Of a DNA stretch of 64,000 bases, positions 33,291 to 45,699 are shown one piece after another. The DNA is from Protea cynaroides. Taxonomy: Eukaryota > Streptophyta > Magnoliopsida > Proteales > Proteaceae. The notes under the pieces are model-generated. The model had not been told where the DNA came from and did no database searches. It saw only the letters and a list, made by a program, of their open reading frames with translations. The position numbers and the translations under genes are program-made. Where the stretch lies: the NCBI GenBank assembly GCA_028583415.1, contig CM053265.1, positions 25,180,830 through 25,244,829 on the forward strand. Reading direction: 5' to 3'. Position 1 is the first letter of the stretch; the number at the start of each line of letters is the position of its first letter.

Positions 33291-35036
33291 GAAAAAATTT
33301 CATCTACCACCCAAAAATTATGTTAAACACCATCTACCACTCACAGGTTTCTAAAATCATCCTCTATCACCCAAACTTTTGACACCGTTAATCAAAGAGA
33401 CCCACCCCATTAATAGAGTCCCGTTAGTTGATGATGTCATCTCAAATTGAAAATTTTAGGGACAATACTACCCTTATTGTAATGGTGAAAGATCATTTTA
33501 TCCTTACACTCATTTTTTGCCTCTTCTTTGTCGTCCACGACTATCCTCCGATCGTCTCCTCATCCTTTAATGACATCAAAGCCGCCGCCGATTTCATGCG
33601 CTTCATGGGATTTACTCCGCCAGAGTTTCATTGAATCTATGGCATGTGTCCAAAAATCCTGAACTCCAGGGTTTCTGATATTGCTATTGCAAACAGAAAA
33701 TAGAGGAAAACCTAAATGCATGGAATGTGAGACATCACTAGAGATTCGACTGGAAGAGACATAAGGCGATACCCGCGTTTTCAAAGACAAAAATGAAGAA
33801 AGATGAAGTTGCAGAAAGAGTGAAAGAAAGCGTCATCTCTAATTCTTTATTTTGAGAGTCCATTTGTTGAAAATCGGCCTACGGTGAGTTTTTTTTATCT
33901 GTTCATCGAGTGGGCCTCACTTTACAAAGGGAGCAATGACCAACTCCATAAGATGGAATGCACCAAAGCCCCATTTCTCTGAGTTCTCAACTGATTTTCA
34001 TTCTTAATCTCAAGGTTTCTCTTTGATTTCTTTTCTCCATTTCCTTGATTTTTCAGTTTTCGATCTGAACTTCTTCTCTTTTTTTTTTATTTTTTTTTTA
34101 TTTTTTAATTTCAGACCTTCAACACTGATATACGCATGTTCATCTCAAATCTGAATTCACGATAAGAATTCCTTTTAGCTCCAGCAATGGGAGAAGCGGC
34201 GAATCAAGCTCTCACGGACAAGGGCGAAGATATTGAGACACTCAGTGAGGTCTGATCTGACTATGCAAGTATTTGAAAAAAAATTTAAGCTCTGTTTCTT
34301 CCATTGAAGCTCCTTTCCGCAAACCTATTAAAAGAGCTAAAACTTTGTTTTCTCCATTGAATCTCCTTCCCACATGCCCCTTTCAAGACGATTGCCTGGT
34401 GTCTGGTCCCTTTTTTATACAAAAATGGTGTGTAAAGGGTAGCAGACAGACGAACACATTTATGTTTCTTTTTTAACCTTGGAATAGAAATCTAGAAGTG
34501 TTGGAGATAAATCTAGAAGTGTGAAACAATGATCCCACCTTCATCGATTATTTTTGTGTTTTGTGTATTGTGTTAGGATTCACACCGTTTGGTAATCTCG
34601 ATGGCATCATACGACAACACATACCGATTCTTGCCCAACATTATTAGGGTTATTTCTCAAAAACTCTTTAAATTTGGTCTCGTAAGATCCGTCCTTGATC
34701 ATGTTCAAGACCGATTCTGTGGTTTGGAGATCTTGAAAGTTAGGTTCTTGAAAGGTAGGATTGGTCCAGGGAAAATGACAGTGGAAATCTCCACTTTGGA
34801 GTTTGTTGGCGTTTTACGTTTGTTCACCATCTTTCAATATTCTATTTTAATGGAGACAAAAGAAGGTCAAAGTAGTAATTTAAAAAAAAATTCAATTTAA
34901 AATAAGAAGGGTATAAATGTCTTTCAATATTTTAAGTTTCTTCCGTCAGTTAAGTAAGTGCGATTGATGTTTTTTGAAACTTGTGGGTGGTAGATGGTGT
35001 TTCACATACTTTTTAGGTGGTAAGTGAAATTCTTTC
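33291..35036. mobile_element. Non-autonomous Mutator-like element (1746 bp) with ~60-bp TIRs
   Basis: The left end GAAAAAATTTCATCTACCAC and the reverse complement of the right end, GAAAGAATTTCACTTACCAC, match over ~60 bases, both running through a CACCATCTACCAC block to CAC(A/G)(G/A)GTTTC. The flanks TTTTTATTTT (33281-33290) and TTTTTGTTTT (35037-35046) form a 10-base duplication with one mismatch. The sister unit B lacks the insertion at the matching place. Long TIRs and a 9-11 base duplication fit MULEs. No transposase is present. Short frames inside (33560-33790 on -, 34273-34476 and 34589-34900 on +) are not recognised; captured host fragments are possible. Confidence 0.75.
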
Positions 35037-35046
35037 TTTTTGTTTT

Positions 35047-35505
35047 ATATCATTTTTAGGTTCTTTTAGTCATTCATTTATCTTCATTTGTATATTCATT
35101 TTTGTATACATACTGTTAATTGTAGAATTGTTAACTCCTTAGTATAATGCAATTAGTTTAGTGGGAAATTAGAAACTAATTAGGATTCCCCCCTTTGTAC
35201 AATGTAGCCTAGGTTAGATAACCCTAGAGTATGCATAAACTATAGGAAATGATAGAATATAGGGAAACCAGTCAGTGACCAGGCGAGTTGGGTGAATAAC
35301 ACCTTTCCAACTAGTAATTTGGTGTTTACCCGCCTTTGATGAGATGAGTGAGCCGTTCTATTGAGTCACAGAGTCATTAGAGTTTCTTCAAGCGAGAAAC
35401 AACATTTATAAGTCCTAGACCTCATCTAGGTGGCGACTCTAGATTTTTTTCCTCTAGTAGCTTGAGTGGATGAGATCTTAAGGTGAACACCTTTCGATTA
35501 AAATT
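35047..35505 (+). repeat. Large tandem unit A, second part
   Basis: Continuation of unit A after the Mutator-like insertion. It matches about 37725-38175 of unit B, including GTATACATACTGT(T/G)AATTGTAGAATTG, the GAGTCACAGAGTCATTAGAGTT stretch and TGAGTGGATGAGATCTTAAGG. Confidence 0.8.
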
Positions 35506-38175
35506 GCTGACGATATCCCCTTCATTTGAAGCAATATATCCGGCACAAATCAGGTAAGTTCCCAGAATCATAAATTCTTTTAAGCTGAATTTTCTTATCA
35601 ACTGATAAGCTGAATTTCCTTATCAATTGAACCAAATAGGCATTCAATCTTCCTTTTCTCTTCTATTTGGGTATTTTAGTATATGGTAGTTGAATTCAGA
35701 GAGCATGCTTTACTTACTGGTTTGAGTTTGTCGTTGTTTATTTTTTTTCTCTTCTTTTTACATCTATGCTGGTATTTGGTTTGGGTTTCAATGCAATTTT
35801 GTCTGATAATATGCCTTGCAATCATTGTAATTTATGTCATTTGATCGATGTTCATGCTAATTCATTTTTTTAATTCTTTTAAGTCCCATAATTGTTAGTT
35901 TCACATAGAGTGAGTTCAGCTTAGATTGGATTGGATTTACGACTGTTTAATCAGATCGGTCAGAATGGTGGGGTGTTCTTGGATGTTTATCTCAGATAAA
36001 ACAGTTTTGAATGTTTCTTTTGTTCTAAGAAAATTTCTCACCATAGAGATGGTTTCTAGTTGGTAATTCAAATGTTTCCTCTATGTTTCTTCTACTCCTT
36101 CCTTATGATATTAACAGATTTGAATTAGAAGCTTGCATATGGGATGCTTGTTTTCGTTCTTCTTGGTCGGAATAGACGTGTTGAGTTTCCTTTATATTGG
36201 TTTTTTTACCAAGTTCAGTTTAAGGAATCCGATTAGCTTTGAACTTGGGTTTTTTTTGGCCTAGGGTATGTTATGATTTGGGCTCCATTTGATTAAGCTT
36301 AGGTTAGGATCATGTTGTGTGGTTTTTGTTTAGGCTGGTCTATTAGGCTTGAGTTGGTCTGTTTTTTGTTATGTGGTTTAGTCTGTTTAGGTTCAGGTTA
36401 GGTCTAATTCAGGGCTTGTGTATGTATATATGGGTTTGATCTTATGTTTTTGGGTTTGACTCAGTTGTGGTTTGGTTGGTCTGGTCTAGTCCAAGCTGGG
36501 CCAGATTCGGGTTAGGCATTTTGCTTGGTTTGTTAGACTGTTTTGTCTTGGTTTTGCTAGGCATAGTTCAAGCCTGGTTTATTTTGGTCCATTCTGGCCT
36601 CACCCAAATGGGGTCTAGTTAGGGTCATTTGGTTTTGGTCAAGGATTAGTTGTTTAGGACTGATTTAGGTCTAGGTTTGGCTTCTATTTAGGCTTGGTCC
36701 AACTTAAGATAGAGTCTAGTTTATGTTTAGGTTGGGCTGATTTAGATGGGCTTAGGTTTAGGCTAATTTGTCTGTCCTCTTATGTTGTGTTTTAGTTGAG
36801 CCTCACCTTCACCTAAGTTGGTTTGCTTGTGCCAGGCAGATTCGGCCCATGTGATTATGATGATATGATTTTGTATTTTTACCATAGGCTATTTTATGAT
36901 AGGGTATCAAAATGCCAAGAGTGATGTAATACATGTGTTAGTTTATATTGGCCGCTATACATTATACTTGGATCATAACATGTATATATGCTTAATCTAG
37001 AGTCGATGATTATGTCAACATGTAGTCCCCACCCCAAGTGTTGTATCCTATTTTAATACATTTATTTTGTAATAGATGTATGTTAGGATACACACTTCTC
37101 ACGATATGATTGGTTAGGGGACTCGAAAGAGTCCACCATTGTGGGCCCATTTAGAATGAAGCCCACCCAACCCTAGGATTGGATCCAAGAGTGTGAAAAA
37201 TCATTGTATCAAAAATGTATTAATGAAAATGTATGATTTGGGTAGACGTATGCATAGGATTGGTGGCCCAACGGGCAGCCCACCTGGGTATCTTGGATGT
37301 GGGATGTGAGTGAGATTTAGTAAACCCCTGTGTGTAGGGAGCTAAGGCATTTGTCTTTCCTGAGTATTGGCCACGTGTGTCCATGGCTCGTCAATCTGTA
37401 GGAACTAAGTTGACCTGATTCTTAGAGGATATACGTAGGTAGTAGAAAGCTATTGCTTCGAATATGGTCGAATTGAGGTAAGTCTCTTTATTCAGGGATT
37501 ACCTCACTGCAGGGACTTTTAACGATAGGAGCGTTGCCTTTGCACACACTTGGTATTCACAAACCCCGCCCGAACTACTTTTGGCTTGATTCCCTCTATG
37601 TAGGGATACATAAGCAGTTTGGGATATTTTCCAAACTCGATCATACCTTTGTTGTTGTTTTTTTATTGTTATTTTATTATTTCATTCATTTTGTTTGTAT
37701 ATTCATTCATTTCTCATTTATTTTTCTATATCATTTTTATGTAATTAGTCATTCTATTCTCTTCATTTGTATGTTCATTTTTGTATACATACTGTGAATT
37801 GTAGAATTGTTAACTCTTTAGTATAATGCAATTAGTTTAGTGGGAAATTAGAAACCAATTAGGATTCCCTCTTTTGTATAATGTAGCCTAGGTTAGATAA
37901 CCCCAGAGTATGCATAAACTGTAAGAAATGATAGAATATAAGGAGACTGATCAGTGACTGGGCGAATTGGGTGCCTAACACTTTCTCAACTCAAAATTTG
38001 GCACTTAGCCGCCTTTGGTGAAATGAGTGAGCCGTTCCATTGAGTCACAGAGTCATTAGAGTTCTCCAAGCGAGAAACAACATTTATAGGTCCTAGATCT
38101 AATCTAGGTGGTGACTCTAGATTTTTCCCTCTACTAGCATGAGTGGATGAGATCTTAAGGTGAAAACCTTTCGAT
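35506..38175 (+). repeat. Large tandem unit B (~2.67 kb)
   Basis: Second head-to-tail copy of unit A (about 2.74 kb without its insertion). It starts GCTGACGATATCCCC and ends at CCTTTCGAT. No long open frame is present. The two units differ by scattered substitutions and small indels; an extra ~28-base stretch near 35590-35620 repeats AAGCTGAATTT.CTTATCAA. Nothing coding is seen. Confidence 0.82.
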
Positions 38176-38269
38176 CTCCATTGTATAGTTGAGGGTAGAA
38201 AACATAAACCAAATTTAACAATTTTAAAAGAGGATAAAAATTCAATGAAAGGGGAAATATCCAAATTTC

Positions 38270-40207
38270 ACACCATCATCTTCACAACCACTCCACTGCC
38301 TAATCTGATGACACCTCCCACACCAGCAATTCTAGGGTTCCCCAAACTAGTGGTAACCCCCGCAGCTTCATCTAGATCCGGGTGTCCAGCCGCTTCTATT
38401 GTTGGATCCATAATGAAGCCTATGGACCCCTACTCGTGTTTGTGGGGCCCAGGCTCCTACTCGCATTCGTTCGTGCGGGGAAGCGCTTGTTTTTGCTTAC
38501 AGCCGTCAGTATTTACCTTGCACCAACCCACTATCGGAGGTGACCAAAAAAGTTCCACCACAGTCATCTGTCTTCGAGGTTTCATGACCAAGGAGAAGTA
38601 CCGGACCAGAGTCAAATCTACCATGGATTTCACAACAAAAGGATCTCGGATCGATAAGTCGATGCAACCCTTCTTGACTCTCTCCCATAGCCGATCTTTA
38701 GTAATCCTCATATTTTTGTGTACCGACTCATTTCTCGCCCTCCATGTTGCATGAAGATTGACAAAAAAAAATTCCAGACCATAAGGATTTCAATACTACT
38801 GCCGTCAAATTTCTAACACACCAAATTAGCATATCAGAGCAAGTTTGGAACCAAGGCATTAAGACACCAAATACAGCACTCACCGTCTCCCATAAATACT
38901 TTGCACTTTACATTGGCAAAAAAGATGATCAGCTGTTTCCACGTTTTTCTTACATAACTTGCATCGAGAAACAATTGCCACTCCCTTTTTACATATCATA
39001 TTATTAGTGGGAACATGGTTGACACCATCTCCACAAAAATCATGATAAACTAGGAACCAGACCTTTCTTCCAAACAACAGTGGCCCAAACAGGGACCTAA
39101 TAATGGGAATGGAGAAGACCCCTGGCAGATTTGACCAAAATCCTACCCGAAGGCTCACCTGTCCAAACAAGATGATCTTCTGCCCTGCAACAATGGGAAT
39201 ATTACGAGCCAGTGTTATCAACTCGCGGAGACTAGCAGACTACACAGCAGGCCACTGCCAACAGCCATTATGAATGAACCGTGCTAGAAAATAGTCCTTT
39301 CCCTTTATAAATTTATCTCCAAACCCAGATGATCCTTCCATGAAACGTTACTTTGCCACTGATTAGTCCACAGGTTTATACTACTATCATCACCAACAAC
39401 TTAGTGGGTATGCTTTGATGTCCAATCTCAAATCCTCCTAACACTCCACTATACAAGAGAGATATACTGGGGAGATCAAGGAAAACCCTCCTTCGTGAAA
39501 TAATGAGCATGAGCAAATCTAGCATAAGGAGAGTATTCTGTTTTAATTTTCCAAGCCATCTTACATAGCAACACATCATTCATTGTGGTCAATCTTCTAA
39601 GCCCACGACCTCCCTCTTTCTTAGGAACACACATAACTTCCCATTTAACAACTACACTCTTTCTTTTATAAGGATCCCCTGTCCAGATAAAATTCCTAAC
39701 CCAGCTTTCCACTATTTTAATTAGGGATCTCGGTCACTTATAAATAGAAAATGAACGTAGAATAGCACTACTGGGGACAAAGTGAGCCAACTCCACCCTA
39801 CCTGCATAAGGCAGAAGTCTTCCCTTCTAAGCCAAAAATTTAGACTTGAACCGATCAATTATTGGATTAAAAAAATCACTACATATCCTCCCATGGAAAA
39901 GCATGACAACCAAATAAGTTGTTGGAAATGACCCTTGAGAAAAAGGCACACTCCAACTTCTTCTGTCTTCATCTTTGATTCACATTCGGAGGGAATTTTT
40001 TTTACTTTTCCCAAGACTGACTTCCTGACCTCCCTTCCCTTTATATTTAGCCAATAGATCCCGTAATCTTTTACAAGAATAGAGACTCGCCTTCAAAAAA
40101 TTAAATATATCATCTGCAAAAACAGATGTGTTGGAGCTATAGCAAAATGCCCCTTGAAGACAGTGAAGACAAATGATCCTCCTCGGGATATAACAAAGAA
40201 TATCAAG
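38270..40207 (-). pseudogene. LINE ORF2, 3' half: end of RT, zf-RVT and RNase H
   Basis: On the - strand the RT catalytic remnant APTHL-FADDIF lies near 40100-40130, one base out of frame. It is followed by the RT thumb-like region with FIWTGDPYKRKSVVVKWEVM and GGRGLRRL (39712-39476). The zinc-binding region comes next (VSRCKLCKKNVETADHLFCQC, with Cys-x2-Cys and His-x3-Cys, near 38900-38970). RNase H follows with GWCKVNTDG (near 38520) and GGVIRLGSG in another frame (near 38320). At least four frame changes and several stops are present. Confidence 0.83.
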
Positions 40208-40892
40208 TGTTGTTTGGAGTCGCTACCTAGATTAAGGTTTGGGACCTCTAAAAATGTAGTCTCAGCCTATAGTTAGATTTATATTGACTCATAACCCATA
40301 AAATCGTTCATTGGTTTGCAAGAGATCAGGTAAGTATTCGAGGTACGGTCATGGGAAGGTATTATGCACCCAAACCGTCCGATCAAGATCAGCCTCCTAA
40401 ACTTTTCATAGACTCTAATTCTGACTATGCTTGGTCAATTGGATGACTAGGGTTAATGGGGGATGTTCTAAACCAAGTTACTAAGTTCTGCTAACCTAGG
40501 GTTCAGTCAAACATGTCTTGAAGCAAACAAACAAACAAATGTACAATACTATACAGTGAATCAGACCAAATGATGGTTCGATCTTGGACTGAATTTGAGA
40601 CGTCCATCTCAAGCTGCCTACGATTCCATCATGGAAATCAAGAACGTAGTTTGAAAGGATTGTGTGATTAAAGATTATGGATGTGGCTTATACATGTGCT
40701 TCAATTAGATTCTTTGTTCAAGTTGAAGTTTATGTCGGATGGTTGGTCTGTGTATGGCTTTGTACCATGTTTGGGGACTCTCCTAAACTGCCTACGTATT
40801 CTAGGGTTTGTCCTAGAAATCAGGTACAACATAGTTCGAACTGTCATAAGGATTGGATTTGGAGATATATCAACCCAAACTAGTTTCAATTA

Positions 40893-41207
40893 TAGGTTTA
40901 TCGGGTTGTCTATCCCTACAATTTCATCTTAGGTTTATCGGGTTGCCTATCCCTACAATTTCATCTCTTAGGTTTAACGGGTTGCTTATCCCTACAATTT
41001 CATCTCATAGGTTTATCGGGTTGCTCATTCCTACATTTAATTTGTTCAAGGTTTCTAGGGTGTCGTGTCCTTTTTGTTCAACTCTTCAGGTTTTCTGGGG
41101 TATTCTACCCCTTTTGTTCAACTCTTCAGGTTTTCTAGGGTATCCTACCCCTTATGTTCAACTCTTCAGATTTTCTAAGGTATCCTATCCCTTTTGTTCA
41201 ACTATTT
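40893..41207. repeat. Minisatellite, eight ~39-40-bp units in two subfamilies
   Basis: Four units begin AGGTTTATCGGGTTG and contain ATCCCTACAATTTCATCT; four more begin AGGTTTTCT.GGGTAT and contain CCCCTTTTGTTCAACTCTTC. Starts are near 40893, 40931, 40970, 41009, 41049, 41088, 41128 and 41168. The shared AGGTTT start and equal period suggest one origin, with the fourth unit intermediate. Confidence 0.9.
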
Positions 41208-42594
41208 CCATTTCAGGGATCTCCTACCTTAATTATTGCTATTTTCAGTTTTTTTTTTCACTCCAAACATGACAATGACAAGGAGATAAAATATGGCAGT
41301 AGCAAACAGATTAAATATGGCAGCATGTACAAATATAGCAGTGTTAATAGTCTAAACATGGCAGTGGATCCCAAGATAGCATATAAACAATCTGAACATG
41401 GTAGTGATTCCAAACATAGCATGTGATCATCCAAATATAACAGTGATACCATTCCAAAACAGACATATGAGAATGTATTAACCGAACAAAGCATGTGTGT
41501 CAATGTATCAAAACATATTTTTAGATCTATAGTCTAGATTCGATGTATCGATCATCAACAATGTGACCAAGATCATATTTGATCGACTACTCAGACTTGA
41601 ATGTAATCGATCATCATCAATGTGATCAAGATCAGATTTGATCGACAGTTTGGATTCATTTAAAACATTCATGAAGTCAATCCAACCGTTCAAATTCATT
41701 TAAAATCACATCTAATGGCCATATTAAAATTCACATTAAAAATTTCATATCAATGGTCACATTCTTATCACATCAAATTCCAAGATCAAATGACTAAAAT
41801 TAATATCATCAAATTTTCAAGATCAATGATCACATTTTAATCACATCAAATTCTAGATCAAAAGGCCACAATTAATATCATCAAATTTTTAAGATCAGAT
41901 GTCCATAATTAATATCATCAAATTTTCAGGTTAATGATTTTAATCACATTAAATTTCAAATCAAATAGCCAGAATTAATATCATCACAAGATCAAAATTA
42001 ATTTAACATCCAATGACTCAATTTCATGGCTTATGATTCGAAGAAAATTAACTGGATCAATTTCATGGCTTAATGACCAAAAGAAAATTAACTGGATCAA
42101 TCAGAGGAGAGAGAGGATTAGGGATCAAAGGTTCATGTGAGTTGTCTCGGCCAGGTAAGGTGCATAATGGTGTGCCCGGTTTAATGGGATGATAACAGGT
42201 GATCGGGTAAATAGGTGAGTGATTTATGGCTGTGTAAGTGCTTGAGGTGGAGTGGTATGCAAGGTGGACAGGTGTGGCATCATGGGGTCTTGGTGGTGTC
42301 AATCTGATGGAGGTGGTTTAGGCTTGTAGGGGATGTGCAAGAGGTTGTGGGGACTGCTGAAGCTGGAGGTGATTGGGGTTTAGATTGTGAGTGGGAGTCC
42401 GCGGGCAGTGGGGAGTGACAGATGGCTTGAGTGTCGGTGGTGATTCGAGGGTGGATAGCAGGTTTGAGGGATCTGGCGTTGTGCAAGTGTAGGGGTTATG
42501 TAATGGTGGCGGAATTAATGGAGACTGGGGTATGGTTAAATGAGAATGAGATAGTGCAGGGTGCATATCGGGTTTAGGCTGGGGGATCCACATT
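41208..42594. other. Non-coding part of the solo-LTR-like insertion
   Basis: It contains loosely repeated short words. ATATGGCAG and ACATGGCAG recur at 41280-41410, and ATCACATTAAATTTCAAATCAA-like phrases recur at 41700-42000. No gene is recognised; Pro/His-rich frames on the - strand at 42063-42593 look like chance reading of a GT-rich strand. Confidence 0.5.
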
Positions 42595-42815
42595 GTCTTC
42601 TCTCTGAGATTCGGGAGGAGGGGCGGCGGTCTCGATGGATGGTCGACACCTGATTCTCGGGTGAATCCGAGCCATCCATCCGAGCCAACACCCCTATCAG
42701 CTCAATTTGTCGACTGGGGTGTCGGCTTGGATGGACGGCTCTGATTCATCTAAGAACCAGGTGTCGACCATCCATCCAGACCGTCATCCCTCCTTCTAAA
42801 TCTCAGAAAAGAGAC
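42595..42815. repeat. Foldback (hairpin) element with ~100-bp arms
   Basis: Arms 42595-42694 and 42716-42815 are inverted copies of each other around a ~21-base loop. The left arm contains GGATGGTCGACACCTG and ends CCAACACCCC; the right arm begins GGGGTGTCGG and contains CAGGTGTCGACCATCC. It looks like a small foldback MITE or palindrome inside the LTR-like insertion. Flanks (CATT left, GATT right) do not give a convincing duplication. Confidence 0.85.
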
Positions 42816-44658
42816 GATTTGAATCCTAGGCTGGGTTTCGATGAGATTGAGATGGATTGCTTTTGGACAGGATTAGTTGGGTAATTGATGGAGAGTACAG
42901 GTGTTGAATGGTGAGACATGGGGTGATGCGGTGGCTTGATGGGAGGTTGTATGGTTGGACAGATTAGTGGTTCGGGTTGTTTAATGGAGGAAAGTGGAGG
43001 ATTCGGTGACTAAGAGTGGCTAGGTTCAAGGCTTGAATTGGGATTGGGTTAGATGATGTGGTGCTGCTATGGCGGTTTTGGGCAGGTTAGGTCGGTGGAG
43101 AGGAGTGGTGTTCAGTTAGGATATGGATGATTCACGCAGCAGGTTTCAGAGGATGGAGGCGCAGGGCTTACCCGATCAGATGAGAGTGATCACAGGTTCG
43201 GTGTAGCAGGTACGTTCCTCCCTCCCTCGGTGTCTCTTTCTTCTTTTTCTTCTTCTTCATCTTCATCCTCCATCTTCTTCCCCCGTCGTTCTTTCTCCTT
43301 TCTCTTCTCTTTTCAATCTCACTTTTTTTTTTTTTTTTTTTTGGAACTCTGAGTTCTCTCTCCATTCTCTTTTCTATTTTTTCTTTATTCCAGATCCATC
43401 CCCAAATCTCTTAGATCTTTCTCCCCCTTTGCGAGCTTCTCTATTTTTGGTCGTAAACAGATTGAGTAGGACTCCAATGGAATGAAACGGCTGTGGAGCT
43501 TTGTAGATCTCTGTCCCAGATTGGTCAGCTGTTCTTGCTTCTTTCTAATCTCAGCTTTCTCCAAACTCTTTCTCATCTCTCTTCCTCTTCCTTTCCCGAT
43601 TCTTTTAGTCTTTAAATTTCTTCCTTAAAATCCCACCGAAACTGATTTCTCTTTATCTCTTTCTAAAACTGACCTAGTTGATTCCCTCTTTCCATCTTAA
43701 CCTCCACCGAATCTGATTTCACTCTCATCTTCTTGCTATATTTTCCTTCATGCCATCTCATGCAATCTCTTTTCTAAACATCTCACCCTTTTTCTACAAC
43801 CGAACAAATCAGCCAGCTCTCAATCTTTCTCTTTCAATCAATCTAAACCCGTAACACCCATATCTTATTATTATTATTTTTAACATAAAAAAAAAACACA
43901 TAAGGGTAATTTGGGTTACTATTTGGTCTGGTCAGAGCTGGCCTAAGGGCTGAGTTGGCTAGGTTGGACCACCCTTGGGTTGGTCCGGCCTAATTCTATC
44001 TCTCATCTCTCTCTTATGATCTATTTCAGCTTTCTTTCTATTGTGTAGTCTTTTGATGGCATCTGTTCTAAATTTTTCATGTCCACTTTGATTGGGACCA
44101 AGAATGAAGAATAATGATGCTTTAATTCCATGATTTGGATGTCGGATAATAAAAGTATGGAGAACTGATGTTTTGACGATAATTCTGCATGAAAGCTTGC
44201 ATAGAATCTACCGGTGGCTTCTGCCCTGGATTCTTCAAATCAATTTTGAAGAAGATTGAAAACGGAACACAATGGCCCTGGAATCACATGATTCGGATGT
44301 TGGATGATCAAGATATGATGATTTGAAGTTTAAATAATTAAACTTATGATAATTTGCACAAAAGTCCTTTGAATATTTATGATAATTTCAGAAACCTTTC
44401 TTAAACGAATCGTCCGATAAAATGGTCATATCTTCTTTATTTGATATCAGAATCGAACGATCCTGGTTTCATTTTGAGGGTAATTCCACGATCTACGCAT
44501 CCAAGTAGGTTATAGCCCATGACCTTGCTGTAGGGCCCACTAAAAATTGGCTTGAAATCGCAATCGAAATCTAAACTTTCACTCACCTCTCTTCCTTTGT
44601 TGTCTACACACCAAGAAGGATTTTGTTAAGCTGGGATGGCAAAAATGGGATGCTTACA
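42816..44658. other. Rest of the solo-LTR-like insertion
   Basis: CT-rich tracts at 43220-43320 and 43560-43760 and a T run at 43323-43342. No gene recognised. Confidence 0.5.
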
Positions 44659-45699
44659 AGGAACGTTTTAATATCTCTATTATTTACCAACTTCATCAAT
44701 TCCCTAGAAAAAACTTCTTCTGCAAGCACAACAAGCAAAGGAGAAAGATGGTCCCCCTGACGAAGGCCCCTTTCTATACCAAAAAAAACCCACAGGACTC
44801 CCATTTATCATTACTAAAAGTCTGGCTGTTTGAATAAGGGACTTCACACAGTTTACAAAAGTACTTGAAAACCCAAATGTCGATAAAACTTTAAACAAAA
44901 AATTCCACTATAGCGTATCATACGCTTTATGGATATCAAGCTTTAGAGCTACATTACCATTGGCTGTTTTCCTGTGCATAAGACTGACCAATTCAGAAGC
45001 CAAACCAATATTATCATGTATTATTCGATCTTTGATGAAAGCCCTCTGCTCCCCAAAAACAAGCTTTCCCATCATCTTCCCCAGACGAATGGCCAACAAC
45101 TTTGGGATAATCTTATATAAGAAATTGCCAACACAAATATGCCTGAAATTAGAAAGGAGAACAGTCCCATCTTTCTTTGGAATCAGTGAAATATGATTGC
45201 AATTTACTCCATTCATCATGCCATTTGTAAAGAAGTATCTAATAGCTGCACATACCTCCCGACCCACAATTTCCCAACAATGATAGTAAAACTTTCTAGG
45301 AAATCCATCCTGACCTAACGAGCTATTTTGATCCATAGCAAAGACTGTAGCCTTTATCTCGTCATCTGAAGGCACTATATCAAGAGTAATGTTCTCCTCC
45401 GCAGTTACCATCAAAGGAATTACATCGAGACAATCAAAACTTTGGGATGGCCTAGTATTCCTATGGAAATCTTCATTATATTTAGCTGCATAGTTCTTAA
45501 TATCTTCTTGATTATCAAGCACTACACCATCATCATTACACAATTCCCGAATCATACTTTTGTTTCTTCTAGCCTTTGCAAAGGAATGAAAGAACTTAGA
45601 GTTTTTATCCCCGCACTTTAACCAATTAATCCTACATTTCTCCAACCATAATACCTCCTGTAATTCATAGGCTTCATCATACTCCTTCATTGTAGCCAT
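44659..45699 (-). pseudogene. LINE ORF2, N-terminal part of the reverse transcriptase
   Basis: A 263-codon frame (45699-44908) begins in the linker before RT (WLKCGDKNSKFFHSFAKARR, a motif shared by plant LINEs). It runs through SSLGQDGFPRKFYYHCWEIVG, LIPKKDGTVLLSNFRHICVGN, GEQRAFIKDRIIHDNIGLASE and LKLDIHKAYDTL, the last containing RT motif A with its Asp. Motif B-like G-R-Q-D-L (RGLRQGDHLSP) is in the next frame near 44750. Further frame changes lead to the insertion point at 44658. Where this family usually has NFRPI it reads NFRHI. Confidence 0.88.

Larger units (their letters stand above)
40208..44658 (-). mobile_element. Solo-LTR-like insertion (~4.45 kb) inside the LINE
   Basis: It interrupts the LINE RT just before FADD. 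Read on the - strand it begins TGTAAGCATCCCATTTTTG and ends GGTAGCGACTCCAAACAACA, so it has TG and CA ends. The GCGACTCC block close to the end resembles sequence around Tat/Ogre LTR ends and primer sites. There is no pol-like coding. I could not find a clean target duplication (AGGAA on one side, TCAAG on the other), so boundaries may be off by some bases. It contains a 40-bp minisatellite (40893-41207) and a foldback element (42595-42815). Confidence 0.55.

Noticed and set aside
31947..33326. Leu/Trp-rich frames in unit A
   Set aside because: Corresponding frames in unit B are not conserved, so they are chance readings of non-coding repeats.
42063..42593. Pro/His/Thr-rich - strand frames
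   Set aside because: Three overlapping frames of similar biased composition on a GT-rich strand, no domain, inside an LTR-like insertion.
43168..43365. Lys/Arg/Glu-rich - strand frame
   Set aside because: Translation of a CT-rich tract; no other support.
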